The notes beneath the pieces are model-generated. The model had not been told where the DNA came from and searched no databases. It worked only from the letters and a program-made list of their open reading frames with translations. From positions 124,001 to 188,000 of the forward strand of contig CAKQQQ010000001.1 in assembly GCA_934271065.1 (NCBI GenBank): 64,000 nucleotides of DNA. The letters run 5' to 3'. The translations under genes and the position numbers were made by a program. Origin of the DNA: an uncultured Clostridia bacterium (lineage in GTDB: Bacteria; Bacillota; Clostridia; Christensenellales; Borkfalkiaceae). Numbering within the stretch: the stretch's first letter is position 1; every line of letters begins with the position of its first letter. This document shows positions 25,240 through 34,099 of this stretch, piece after piece.

Positions 25240-25289
25240 CGAAATACAGAAAATAGTCGTTTTTGCTTTATTTTATATGAGATATAGTG

Positions 25290-25303
25290 TATAATTATGC
25301 CGA
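25290..25303 (+). promoter_or_regulatory. -10 element placed for a leaderless S51 peptidase transcript
   Basis: TATAAT at 25290-25295 is followed 7 bases later by the ATG at 25303. No ribosome binding site precedes either in-frame ATG (25297, 25303). The -35 is weak. Confidence 0.45.
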
Positions 25304-26022
25304 TGAATCGGACTTTGATAGCAATCGGCGGGGGCGAACTTCGCTTAAAAGAGACGTTACCCATCGACGGGTATATATGCGAACTTGCAAAGCGGCGCGC
25401 CGACGGCAGACGCGCGGTCGCGCTGTTCGTAGGGACTGCAAGCCGCGACTGTATGCCGTATTACAATACCTTCCACAAGGTATATACGGGCGTGTACGGC
25501 TTAAAAACCGATTGCGCGCTTACCGTTACGGTCGAAACCGATAAAGAAAAATTGCAAGGCAAATTCGATAAAGCCGACGTGATTTACGTCGGTGGCGGCG
25601 ATACCGTTTATATGCTTAAAAAATGGAAAGAAACGGGGCTTGGCGAGATGATCGTTTCGGCGTATAAACGCGGCGTGATTCTTTGCGGACTATCGGCAGG
25701 CGCGATATGCTGGTTTGAAAATATGTACACCGACGGCTATCTGACCGAAGGCGTTTCCGATAACTACGAAATTGCGCCCGCGCTCGGTCTGCTTAAAGGC
25801 TCTGCCTGTCCGCATTACGACGACAGGTCGGTGGATTTTAACGCCGCTCTACGCGACGCGGTCGGGGAATCGCTCTGGTATTGCATCGAAAATCGCTCGG
25901 CAATCGTTTTTGAGAACGAAAGTTTGATCGGTGGTATTTCTTGCGGGGGAAGCGCGTATACGGTTAAAAAAAGCGGCGACACGACGGAGATAAAACCGAT
26001 TACGACGCAGATTTTACGTTAA
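25303..26022 (+). CDS. peptidase S51 / dipeptidase E-like protein
   Basis: 239 residues from the second ATG (241 from the ATG at 25297). Class I glutamine-amidotransferase-like fold of family S51: TLIAIGGGE at the start, DVIYVGGGDTVYMLKKW, and the nucleophile elbow LCGLSAGAICWF with the expected Ser. Relatives cleave Asp-Xaa dipeptides or act as cyanophycinase-like peptidases in the cytoplasm. It is followed at 20 bases by a two-component system. A leaderless start is likely. Confidence 0.83.
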   Translation: MNRTLIAIGGGELRLKETLPIDGYICELAKRRADGRRAVALFVGTASRDCMPYYNTFHKVYTGVYGLKTDCALTVTVETDKEKLQGKFDKADVIYVGGGDTVYMLKKWKETGLGEMIVSAYKRGVILCGLSAGAICWFENMYTDGYLTEGVSDNYEIAPALGLLKGSACPHYDDRSVDFNAALRDAVGESLWYCIENRSAIVFENESLIGGISCGGSAYTVKKSGDTTEIKPITTQILR

Positions 26023-26042
26023 AAAATCAAGGAGGTAAAATA

Positions 26043-26720
26043 ATGTATAAAATACTAATCGTCGACGATGAAGAAAAAATCAGAGAAGTGCTTGCGGAAT
26101 ACGCGGAATTCGAAGGCTACGACGCAGATCAGGCTGCGGACGGAATGGAAGCCGTTGCAATGTGCAGACAAAACGATTACGACGTTATCATTATGGATAT
26201 AATGATGCCCAAACTCGACGGGTTTTCCGCCGTGAAAGAAATCAGAAAATTCAAAAACCTGCCCGTTATTATGTTGTCGGCAAGGGGAGAAGAATACGAT
26301 AAACTGTTCGGTTTCGAAATAGGCGCGGACGATTACGTCGTAAAGCCGTTTTCGCCCAAAGAAGTCATGGCGAGAGTCAACGCGATATTGAAACGTAACG
26401 CCGCCGCGCACGCGCAGCAAAATACGCGCCCGACGATGAAATTCGAAGGGCTTGAAATCGATATGTCCGGCAGAAACGTCTACGTCGACGGCGAAAAGGC
26501 CGTGCTTACGCCCAAAGAATACGAACTTCTGTTTTATATGGTAAAGAACGCCGGCATAGCCCTTTCGCGCGAAAAATTATTGTCCGACGTATGGGGTTAT
26601 GATTTTTACGGCGACGATAGAACCGTAGATACGCATATTAAAATGTTGCGCGGCAACCTTAAAGAATACAGAAAATTTATCGTAACGCTACGCGGAATGG
26701 GTTATAAATTCGAAGCATGA
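26043..26720 (+). CDS. OmpR/PhoB-family response regulator
   Basis: 225 residues. Receiver domain 1-120 with the acidic pocket Asp8/Asp9, phospho-acceptor Asp52 (VIIMDIMMPKLDG), Ser in VIMLSARGEEYD and Lys in YVVKPFSPKE. A C-terminal winged helix (about 128-225) ends TLRGMGYKFEA. AAGGAGG lies just upstream. It overlaps the histidine kinase by 4 bases (ATGA) and is its cognate regulator by arrangement. Confidence 0.95.
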   Translation: MYKILIVDDEEKIREVLAEYAEFEGYDADQAADGMEAVAMCRQNDYDVIIMDIMMPKLDGFSAVKEIRKFKNLPVIMLSARGEEYDKLFGFEIGADDYVVKPFSPKEVMARVNAILKRNAAAHAQQNTRPTMKFEGLEIDMSGRNVYVDGEKAVLTPKEYELLFYMVKNAGIALSREKLLSDVWGYDFYGDDRTVDTHIKMLRGNLKEYRKFIVTLRGMGYKFEA

Positions 26721-28138
26721 AAACCAAATCGAGAAAAATAAAGTACAGTATGTGGATGTACTTTTTACTCTTTACCGCGATAGTTATCGGCTCGATCTGG
26801 ATTTTTCAGATGTTGTTTATCGAAGGGTATTATCAGAACGTCAAGATGAACGAGATGAAAACCCACGGGAAGACGCTTCGCGCTCTCGACGGCGATTCCG
26901 ACGCGTTCGCTAACGAGACGTTTGCGTGTAACGAAATCGGTTTGAAGGTCTTTATAGTCAACCTGCAAGGCGCGGTAATTTCTAATAAGGTTGGCGGTAC
27001 GCACGACGCCGAAACTCTTAAAAAAATCGACGAAGTGATGGAAAGTTTCCGTAAGTCGTCCGATAAAGACGAGATCTGCAAACTGAAAACCTTTAACGAT
27101 AAAACCGAAAACTATTTTTATTACGTCGGTAAAATGAACGAGAAAGGGGCTCACGGAAACGATCAATACGTCGTGCTGATTTCAAGGCACGATATGCTTA
27201 CCGAAGTGATGTACGTCATACGCTGGCAATTCGTGATTATAACCGTAGTCGTTCTGATAGCGGGGTTTTTCCTTGCGTGGTATCTTGCGGGCAAACTGTC
27301 AAGACCGATTACCGAAATGTCCGTAACCGCAAAAAGATGGGCTAACGGCGACGACGGCGCGATATTCAATCCGCAGAGCGATTACGCCGAGATAACCGAA
27401 CTTGCGGACGCGCTGAACTACGCGAAAGAAGGAATATCCAAAAGCAAGGTTTTACAGCGCGATCTCGTCGCCAACGTTTCACACGATTTGCGTACGCCGC
27501 TTACGATGATTAAGGCGTACGCCGAGATGATAAAAGATATTTCAGGCGACAACAGGCAAAAAAGGGATAAGCATACGAGCGTAATTATCGACGAAGTCGA
27601 CAGGCTCACGATGCTTGTCAACGATATTCTCAATTTGTCTAAATTGCAATCGTCCGTAGACGAACTCGAACTTAAAGAATTTAACTTATCGCAACTTACC
27701 GAGCGCGTCATCGCGAGATTTTCGGGTTTCGTAGAAAACAGCGGTTATAAAATCGAAAATAACGTCGCACCCGATCTGCTTACCGTTGCGGACGAACACA
27801 AGATAGAGCAGGTAGTGTATAATTTACTGAGCAACTCTATCAATTATACCGGCGAAGATAAGACCGTGAAAGTGTTTTTAACCGCGTCAAACGATAAAAT
27901 TTTACTTGAAATAATAGATTCCGGTAAAGGTATATCCGCAGAAAAATTAAATACTATCTGGGAAAGATATTACAGATTTTCCGAAACGAATTCTCGCCCC
28001 GTCAAAGGTACGGGACTCGGGCTGTCTATCGTCAAGGCGATACTTGACAGTCACGGATTAAAATTCGGAGTAAGAAGTAAGAAAGACTGCGGAAGCAACT
28101 TCTACGTTGAATTTAACAGGGTAAAAAATAATGAATAA
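26717..28138 (+). CDS. sensor histidine kinase (HAMP-HisKA-HATPase)
   Basis: 473 residues. Membrane helices at about 11-33 and 171-191 enclose an extracytoplasmic sensor of about 135 residues. A HAMP region (192-245) follows, then an H-box VANVSHDLRTPLTMIK with His256. The ATP lid has N-box LLSNSINYTGED, G1 IIDSGKGIS and G2 GTGLGLSIVKAI. It overlaps the downstream membrane-protein gene by 8 bases, which suggests that protein is part of the signalling unit. The stimulus is unknown. Confidence 0.94.
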   Translation: MKTKSRKIKYSMWMYFLLFTAIVIGSIWIFQMLFIEGYYQNVKMNEMKTHGKTLRALDGDSDAFANETFACNEIGLKVFIVNLQGAVISNKVGGTHDAETLKKIDEVMESFRKSSDKDEICKLKTFNDKTENYFYYVGKMNEKGAHGNDQYVVLISRHDMLTEVMYVIRWQFVIITVVVLIAGFFLAWYLAGKLSRPITEMSVTAKRWANGDDGAIFNPQSDYAEITELADALNYAKEGISKSKVLQRDLVANVSHDLRTPLTMIKAYAEMIKDISGDNRQKRDKHTSVIIDEVDRLTMLVNDILNLSKLQSSVDELELKEFNLSQLTERVIARFSGFVENSGYKIENNVAPDLLTVADEHKIEQVVYNLLSNSINYTGEDKTVKVFLTASNDKILLEIIDSGKGISAEKLNTIWERYYRFSETNSRPVKGTGLGLSIVKAILDSHGLKFGVRSKKDCGSNFYVEFNRVKNNE

Positions 28139-29177
28139 CGATAATTTAAGGCTTAATTCCAAAGATGCCGACGACGGTATTGCCGTCGAAGAGTTTAATG
28201 CGGAAAAACCGAAGAAAGCCAACGATGACGACTTGCAAAAAGGACTTACGATATTTTCGCTTTTCAAGCCGGACGAAGCCAGAATTCTGGGTTGGGATAA
28301 GGGTAAAACCCGTTCGCTCGTCTCGATTTTTACAATCACGCTGTTGTTTGCGGTGGTTTTGTTCGCGATAGCGGCGATTGTCTGTTCGATCGTGGCGTTA
28401 ATTTCGGCGTGCTTCGTTACGGCGGTCGTGTTGCCGTTGTGCCTTATCGTCTTTTTTTACGAATTGAATAATATGAGCAACGTAGGGGTGTTCGAACTCG
28501 TAATAGGAACGCTCGTAGGGGTAAGTTACAATATCCTGATCTCTTTAATAAGGCGATCGCTCGAAACCGTTTTCCCATCGGGGTATTCGGAAGTCGTCTG
28601 CTCGGCGTTGTATACCGCGGTAACAGACTTTTTATTGTTCGGTGTGGCGTATTTATGTGCGTTTATATTCAAAAAAGACTGCGCGTTCGGCACGATTCTT
28701 ATAGTGGTAACCGTTATCGGCGGATTTTCCGTTTCGGACACCGTTACCAGCCTTATTAAAGGGCTGTTTATAGAATTGCCTGCGTACGACGTCGGTCAGG
28801 CGTTGGTCAGCGCGCCGAAGTATTTTTATCGTTCGTTTAACGATTTCGTGCCGATACTCATAAACGAAGGCTTGATTATGACCGTTCTGATGGGTATATG
28901 GTCGGTCGTTTGCGGAACGATAATCAGCGCTATGCTTGCCCCCGTCAAGGTTAAAGCCTACGGAAACGTATATATATTCGGTACGCTTATTTTAATCGTG
29001 GCAATGCACGTCGGCGTTGAGTTGAAATACGTTTATTCGCCGCTTACCGTACTCATTTATTTCTTCGTAATACTGTTTTCTTTCATACTGTCGATTAAAT
29101 TCCTTAACGACGCCGTGTCCGTAACGAATTTCAGCGCAGGTAAAATTGACGCCGAACGGGAACAAACAGACGAATAA
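28131..29177 (+). CDS. multi-spanning membrane protein of unknown function, coupled to a two-component system
   Basis: 348 residues. The first about 60 are hydrophilic and acidic (cytoplasmic by the positive-inside pattern). About eight hydrophobic helices follow between 62 and 335, with a short charged C-tail. I do not recognise a family. Overlap with the histidine kinase gene and a shared terminator suggest a partner or output of the sensor. Nothing resembling a catalytic motif is visible. Confidence 0.72.
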   Translation: MNNDNLRLNSKDADDGIAVEEFNAEKPKKANDDDLQKGLTIFSLFKPDEARILGWDKGKTRSLVSIFTITLLFAVVLFAIAAIVCSIVALISACFVTAVVLPLCLIVFFYELNNMSNVGVFELVIGTLVGVSYNILISLIRRSLETVFPSGYSEVVCSALYTAVTDFLLFGVAYLCAFIFKKDCAFGTILIVVTVIGGFSVSDTVTSLIKGLFIELPAYDVGQALVSAPKYFYRSFNDFVPILINEGLIMTVLMGIWSVVCGTIISAMLAPVKVKAYGNVYIFGTLILIVAMHVGVELKYVYSPLTVLIYFFVILFSFILSIKFLNDAVSVTNFSAGKIDAEREQTDE

Positions 29178-29190
29178 CAACCTTCATAAA

Positions 29191-29239
29191 AAAACGGTTT
29201 TGCCGCCTGCCCCTTTCGGGCAGGCGGCAAAACCGTTTT
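29191..29239. terminator. long bidirectional terminator
   Basis: AAAACGGTTTTGCCGCCTGCC and its complement form a roughly 21-bp stem with loop CCTTTC, between convergent genes. It overlaps the stop end of the cysteine-motif gene on the minus strand. Confidence 0.88.
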
Positions 29240-29915
29240 AATCTTGTTTTAGTCCGTAAAACGTTTCCGCATAATCTTTCAGCGAACGTTTTTCTTCGCC
29301 TGCGGGTTCTCCGATTTTACGATAATCGAAATTGTCGCAAAACCGTAAAAGATTGTCCTTTAATTTTTCAAGTCGGGCGCGTTGAACGGTGTATAGAGTA
29401 TTAAGATAATCTTCTCGTTTACCGCCGGCGTACGAAGAGTACTCTAAAAGTTTAGCGTAATGTTCCTGACAAAATCCGTCGGTCTTTTCGACGTCCGCTT
29501 TGAATGACGGCTGAGACGCGAACACTTCGGCTATTGTTTTGTAATATCTGATCATATGCTCGTCAAGATATTTACATATCACGCAAGTCGTTGCTTTTTC
29601 GAGTATAGCCTGAGCCTGCCGTTTCGCCTGTTTCGCGGTTTTTATCGGGGTTACGTCTTTCATTACCGTATTCATACGCGTAGAAGCCTGTAACGCCAAA
29701 CCGAGTTTTGACCGCATAGAATAGAGCAGAGCGAAGTGATCGCCGCAAAATCCGAGTTTATTTACTTCGGCGCGGGTGGAATCTTCCATAACTCCTTCGC
29801 CGAGATACTGTTCCGTAAGCCTTACGTTTACCGCGCGTTTTATACGGCAAACGGGGCAAATTTTTCCGCCGTCGAAGTTTTCTTTTATAAGCATAGTGCC
29901 TATGTGGTAATTCAT
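29238..29915 (-). CDS. DUF6062-like cysteine-motif protein
   Basis: 225 residues, soluble. Two repeated modules: CPVCR with GFCGDH in the N-terminal half, and CVICK with GFCQEH in the C-terminal half. Each looks like a CxxC plus Cys-x-x-His metal site. I associate this pattern with DUF6062, a Clostridial family of unknown function, but the name is from memory. The ATG overlaps the TrmL stop codon, so the two are co-translated. Confidence 0.65.
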   Translation of the reverse strand: MNYHIGTMLIKENFDGGKICPVCRIKRAVNVRLTEQYLGEGVMEDSTRAEVNKLGFCGDHFALLYSMRSKLGLALQASTRMNTVMKDVTPIKTAKQAKRQAQAILEKATTCVICKYLDEHMIRYYKTIAEVFASQPSFKADVEKTDGFCQEHYAKLLEYSSYAGGKREDYLNTLYTVQRARLEKLKDNLLRFCDNFDYRKIGEPAGEEKRSLKDYAETFYGLKQD

Positions 29916-30409
29916 CAGTCCTTTCTCCCCGTAAGGTGACCTTCGCTGTTCAGCCCCGCAAAGTCGTTCTGACGTAACGCTTCGTACAGGGTGAGCGCGA
30001 CGGAGTTGGAAAGGTTAAGGCTACGCAAATTTTCCCACATAGGTATTCTGAGCGTATTGTCGTAATGTCGTTCGAGTAAAGGTTCGGGCAGACCGTGAGT
30101 TTCTTTGCCGAACACTAAAAAATCTCCGTCTTTGAATTTTACGTCCGAATACCGTTTAACGCCTTTGGTTGAGAAAAAATAAAAATTCGCGCTTGCGGAA
30201 TATTTCGCGTAGAGTTCTTCAAACGAGTCGTAATATCTTACGTCGAGATATTGCCAGTAGTCAAGCCCCGCTCGTTTCAGAGTTCGGTCCGAAATTTCAA
30301 AACCGAGCGGTTTTACGAGATGCAATACGGTATGCGTAGCCGCGCAGGTGCGCGATATATTACCCGTATTTTGCGGTATTTCGGGTTCGACCAGAACAAC
30401 GTTAAACAT
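29915..30409 (-). CDS. trmL: tRNA (cytidine/uridine-34-2'-O)-methyltransferase TrmL
   Basis: SPOUT-class methyltransferase acting on the wobble base of tRNA-Leu isoacceptors. 164 residues, the minimal TrmL size. Motifs: VLVEPEIPQNTGNISRTCA at the start, FLVFGKETHGLPEPLL, IPMWENLRSLNLSNSVALTLYEALRQ (knot region). AAGGAAAT precedes the ATG. A tRNA-Leu(CAA), a known type of substrate in E. coli, is encoded 4 kb away. Confidence 0.93.
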   Translation of the reverse strand: MFNVVLVEPEIPQNTGNISRTCAATHTVLHLVKPLGFEISDRTLKRAGLDYWQYLDVRYYDSFEELYAKYSASANFYFFSTKGVKRYSDVKFKDGDFLVFGKETHGLPEPLLERHYDNTLRIPMWENLRSLNLSNSVALTLYEALRQNDFAGLNSEGHLTGRKD

Positions 30410-30414
30410 TTTAT

Positions 30415-31056
30415 CTATTTCCTTTGAAATCGTATTTTTACGGTTTTTAACGCGTATTCCCTTAGCGGTTCAAGCGAAAAATTACCGTTTTTATCTTTAA
30501 TTATAGGGTTTCCGTCAGAATCGGCGCAAATACAGTCGTTTTTGCCGACGAGCAGAAACGGTATGCCTAACAGGTACGAATAAGCCCGTATCAATATCGC
30601 ACTTATTTCTCTTACGTCTGCGTCGGTTACGGCGATTACGCATTCCGCGCCGCATACCGTAAAAGACTTCATCAGATCGTAGGATAAGACGTCGTCGCCT
30701 ACGGCAAGCCCGATTTTTCCGCAACCGAGATCGTATAATTTTCCGTTTGCGCCGGGCATATACGGGGTGTCGGAATACGCCGCAGTCATATCGCTGATTC
30801 CGAGAAGTTTGCCGTTGTCGAACACCGCCGCGGAGTGTTTGATTATGCCGTAATTATCCGTATCTACAGCGTAAATCAAAGATCGGCAATCCTGCGTCGT
30901 CGCCGCAAGATTTTTCAACACGTTCGTTTCGCCGCTCAATTCCTTGGCGTATTTTAAGCGTTCGCCGTCGCTGAAACCGACTATAAGTAAGTCAAAATAA
31001 TCTCCGTCAACGTCGTCGTAATTAAAATCGTTGCCGTTTATCGTTCTTACCTTCAA
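30415..31056 (-). CDS. nitrilase-superfamily-like protein lacking the catalytic triad
   Basis: 213 residues. The overall order resembles a carbon-nitrogen hydrolase: early ILIVG-type strand, DNGKLLGISD, YMPGANGKLYDLGCGKIGLAVGDD, then AECVIAVTDAD. At the three catalytic positions the family shows FPE Glu, a Lys, and a Cys in an ICYD-like motif. Here the equivalents appear to be GFS, a non-Lys residue, and VGDD. It is therefore probably a non-enzymatic relative. It starts with TTG behind GGCGGA and sits between dus and trmL. Confidence 0.5.
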   Translation of the reverse strand: MKVRTINGNDFNYDDVDGDYFDLLIVGFSDGERLKYAKELSGETNVLKNLAATTQDCRSLIYAVDTDNYGIIKHSAAVFDNGKLLGISDMTAAYSDTPYMPGANGKLYDLGCGKIGLAVGDDVLSYDLMKSFTVCGAECVIAVTDADVREISAILIRAYSYLLGIPFLLVGKNDCICADSDGNPIIKDKNGNFSLEPLREYALKTVKIRFQRK

Positions 31057-31104
31057 TATAATTTCCGCCTATATATTCACGCTATGAAAGTAAGCCGCGA
31101 TTTG

Positions 31105-32049
31105 TTACACCGCAAAAAATGCCTTTAACTCTTTTTTAATATCGTCCGTTGCCGTCATTCTTAAAACCTTTTGTTTAAGTTCGGCGGAATTTTTTTCGCC
31201 TTTAAGATACAGACACAGTTGTTTACGGAAGTTTACCGCGACGATTCTGTCTTCGTAAACCGTTTTAAGAAGGTCTATATGCTCGCATATCAAAGAATAT
31301 TTATCGGGTTTATAGGGGAGAGACAAAATTTCCGAAAAGAGATACGGGTTTTCGAGCGCGCCGCGCGCGAGCATTATTCCGTCCGCGCCTGTTTCGCGCA
31401 TTACTTTTTCGGCGTCGTCTTTTGAAAAAATACCGCCGTTCGCGATTACCGGCACTTTAACCGCTCGTTTAATTTTCGCTATTTCTTCGCAATTGATTTC
31501 GCCGGCGTAAATCTTGTCTTTCGTTCTGCCGTGAACGGTTATCATATCCGCGCCGCCGTTTTCAACGGCTTTTGCAAAGTCGAGACCGTTTATACTGTCC
31601 GCGCTCAAACCGATGCGCATTTTACAGGTTACGGGTTTTCCTGTCTTTTTACATTCCGCGATGATTTTTTCGGCAAGAGCAGGGGTTTTAAGAAGCGCGC
31701 TGCCTTCGCCGTTCTGAAAAATTTTAGGCATCGGGCAACCGAAGTTGACGTCGATAACGTCAAAATCGCTCAACGGTCGTTTTTCTATCGCGGCGCGCAT
31801 CGTTTCGGGATCGTTACCGAATATCTGCGCGCAGGTAATTTTCTCGCCTGTTGCCTTTTTTAATAGAATTTTAGTGTTTTCGTTATCGTATAAAAGCCCC
31901 TTGCAACTTACCATTTCGGTAAACGTAAGCCCCGCGCCGTAGCGCAGACAAAGTTCGCGCATCGCAAAATCCGAAAACCCCGCAAGCGGGGCTAAAAAGA
32001 CGTTGTTATCGGTTTGGAATTTGCCTATTTTTATAGGTTTTACGTTCAT
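31105..32049 (-). CDS. dus: tRNA-dihydrouridine synthase (Dus family)
   Basis: FMN enzyme reducing uridines in the tRNA D-loop. 314 residues. Seen: LAPLAGFSDFAMRELC, VDVNFGCPMPKIFQNGEGS, CKMRIGLS, MITVHGRTKDKIYAGEI and VIANGGIFSKDDAEK. The gene overlaps the 3' end of the upstream flippase gene by 44 bases. ATG at 32049 gives the conserved N-terminus MNVKPIKIGKFQ; an in-frame start at 32109 lies further into that gene and is unlikely. Confidence 0.93.
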   Translation of the reverse strand: MNVKPIKIGKFQTDNNVFLAPLAGFSDFAMRELCLRYGAGLTFTEMVSCKGLLYDNENTKILLKKATGEKITCAQIFGNDPETMRAAIEKRPLSDFDVIDVNFGCPMPKIFQNGEGSALLKTPALAEKIIAECKKTGKPVTCKMRIGLSADSINGLDFAKAVENGGADMITVHGRTKDKIYAGEINCEEIAKIKRAVKVPVIANGGIFSKDDAEKVMRETGADGIMLARGALENPYLFSEILSLPYKPDKYSLICEHIDLLKTVYEDRIVAVNFRKQLCLYLKGEKNSAELKQKVLRMTATDDIKKELKAFFAV

Positions 32050-33367
32050 CGTCCGTTCTCGTTTTCGCGTTGATAACAATAATATATACCAAATCGCCGA
32101 AAAGCGCAATCAAATAACATAAAATATCCGAATAAAGCGCGCCGAACACGTTAATTTCGGGAATTTTCAGTAAGATAATTTCGCTTATCGCTTTTGCGAT
32201 CAGCCCGAGAAACAAGAACGCGCACGAAGCGTACGGTTTGCCGAATCCTACCAGAACTGCGGCGCAGGTTTGTATTAAGGACAACGAAAAAACGTTTACG
32301 CTGGCAAGCCGTAAAAGTCTTACGGAAACGTCCGAATCTTCCGCGCTTAAACCGCCGAACAGCACTTTCGTTATCGTAGACGCGAAAAACGCGATAAACG
32401 CCGAAAAAATCGCGGCGGAGATAGCGGTTAAAGCAATCGCTTCCACCGTTTTTTCTTTACTTTCGGAACGATCGGATTTTGCCGCCGCGGCGGAAATTTG
32501 CGGCAACGCGGCTGCCGCCGCGCCGTAGCAAAGCGCGATAGGTACGCCGATTACCGATTCTACGCCGCCCGTATATACGCCGTAAAGCGCGGTGGCTCTG
32601 TCGGAGTATTTCCCGATTAAATTTACCACAGTAAAACTATCGAACGTTCTCGCAAGCGGAAGAAGTATCGCCGATAAAGTTATAGGCGCGACGGTTGCCG
32701 CAATTTTTCGTAGCGAATATCCTTTTTGCAAGGGTTTGCAGGATACCCCCGAAGATTTTAATTTTTCGGATAAATAAATTACGGCGGCAAGTTCGCTTAA
32801 AGTTACCGCGAAACACGCCGCCGCGCCCGCGTAAGCGTAGTCGTTACGCAAGAAATAGCACAGAACTATTCCGAACGCAAGTTTAACGATTTGTTCTACG
32901 ATTTGTGACGCGGCGGTAGGTCGCATGTCGCTTTTGCCTTGAAAATAGCCCCTGAAACACGCGATCGCCGAGACGAAAAATACCGACGGTGAAAGCGCGA
33001 CGTACGCGTATTTCGCGTCGGGATTACCTTGTAACCGCGCAAGCGGAACGGAAAATCCGCACAAAAAGGTCGTGCCTATAAGTCCGAGCGGTAAAAAAAC
33101 GGACAGAGACCTTGCTAAAATTTTTTCGCCGTCTTCGCCCGCCGATACGAGTTTTGCTATTGCCGAAGGTACTCCGCTTGAAGAGAACGTAAGCAATACG
33201 GCGTATACGGGGAAGACCGTCTGGTATATCCCGAGCCCTTCCGATTTTAATAAATTCGTAAGCGGTATTCGGTAGAACGCTCCGATTATTTTCGCGATAA
33301 GCCCGCCGACGGACACTATTATCGCGCCTTTTATGAACGAATTTTGTTTTTTAGTAACGGCGTTCAA
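32006..33367 (-). CDS. SpoVB/MurJ-type lipid flippase (polysaccharide biosynthesis family), copy 1
   Basis: 453 residues with about 12 to 14 membrane helices. The N-terminus FIKGAIIVSVGGLIAKIIGA and YRIPLTNLLKSEGLGIYQ is typical of stage V sporulation protein B and related MVF-superfamily flippases, which move lipid-linked cell-wall precursors, in SpoVB for the spore cortex. It begins at TTG, 1 base after the spoVT stop. A weak ribosome binding site suggests coupling. The adjacency to spoVT supports a sporulation role. Confidence 0.88.
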   Translation of the reverse strand: MNAVTKKQNSFIKGAIIVSVGGLIAKIIGAFYRIPLTNLLKSEGLGIYQTVFPVYAVLLTFSSSGVPSAIAKLVSAGEDGEKILARSLSVFLPLGLIGTTFLCGFSVPLARLQGNPDAKYAYVALSPSVFFVSAIACFRGYFQGKSDMRPTAASQIVEQIVKLAFGIVLCYFLRNDYAYAGAAACFAVTLSELAAVIYLSEKLKSSGVSCKPLQKGYSLRKIAATVAPITLSAILLPLARTFDSFTVVNLIGKYSDRATALYGVYTGGVESVIGVPIALCYGAAAAALPQISAAAAKSDRSESKEKTVEAIALTAISAAIFSAFIAFFASTITKVLFGGLSAEDSDVSVRLLRLASVNVFSLSLIQTCAAVLVGFGKPYASCAFLFLGLIAKAISEIILLKIPEINVFGALYSDILCYLIALFGDLVYIIVINAKTRTDDERKTYKNRQIPNR

Positions 33368-33368
33368 G

Positions 33369-33911
33369 TCAGAACCGAGCCGCTAACAAGTCGGCGGATA
33401 GGGAAGTAAGGCTTACGTCCGTTGACGATATCAGTTGCTCTTTATCCTTTTCGGCAAGGATTATTCCGCCTATTACTTCATTTTTGGTTTTAACGGGAAT
33501 AAAAAATTCGTTATAGTAGCCGTACGTTTCGCCGTCGGTTAGTTCGAACGGCGCGCCGCCGTCGACGTGATTGATTATGCGTTCGCCGTTGTTAAGCATT
33601 AAATCCGATAGTTCTTTCGAGACGTTTTTCGACGTAACGTCTTCAATTCCCGCGCCGCGTCCGCTTATAAACACGTCTCTGTCGCAAACGAATACGGTAT
33701 GCCCCGTGCGCGTTGCAAGACAATTCGCTATTTCGTCCGCAACGCCGTCCGAGTTGAATAACGGCGAATATTTTTTCAGTATAATTTCGTCGCGCTCGAC
33801 GTAGATTTCAAGCGGATCTCCTTCCGCTATTTTTAACATTTTGCGTAATTCTTTGGGTATTACGACTCTGCCGAGTACGTCGACGCGTCTTACTATTCCG
33901 GTAGATTTCAT
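33369..33911 (-). CDS. spoVT: stage V sporulation protein T (AbrB-type regulator with GAF-like domain)
   Basis: 180 residues. N-terminal swapped-hairpin AbrB domain: MKSTGIVRRVDVLGRVVIPK then ELRKMLKIAEGDPLEIYV. The C-terminal half (about 55-180) is the GAF-like sensor of SpoVT. In Bacillus SpoVT tunes forespore sigma-G genes. GGGAG lies upstream of the ATG. Upstream of it the region 33912-34060 holds no gene; it is A/T-rich. Confidence 0.92.
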   Translation of the reverse strand: MKSTGIVRRVDVLGRVVIPKELRKMLKIAEGDPLEIYVERDEIILKKYSPLFNSDGVADEIANCLATRTGHTVFVCDRDVFISGRGAGIEDVTSKNVSKELSDLMLNNGERIINHVDGGAPFELTDGETYGYYNEFFIPVKTKNEVIGGIILAEKDKEQLISSTDVSLTSLSADLLAARF

Positions 33912-34064
33912 TTTTAGTATACTCCCTTACGGAAAGTATCTTGAATTTAATTAAAAATATGCGGATTTATTCTGGAATTTTAATTTATCGACGGCTACCG
34001 GCGCGCGTTTGTGAAGGCTGTTCGGCGTTTTGTATTTTCAACCCTATAAAAAACTCTTGCTCGT

Positions 34065-34093
34065 TTGACAAAACCGTTCCTATATTATATAAT
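34065..34093 (+). promoter_or_regulatory. orphan consensus promoter
   Basis: TTGACA (34065-34070), 17-base spacer, TATAAT (34088-34093). No protein-coding gene follows for almost 500 bases. The next features are the repeat units and hairpins below. Confidence 0.75.
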
Positions 34094-34099
34094 ATCGAT

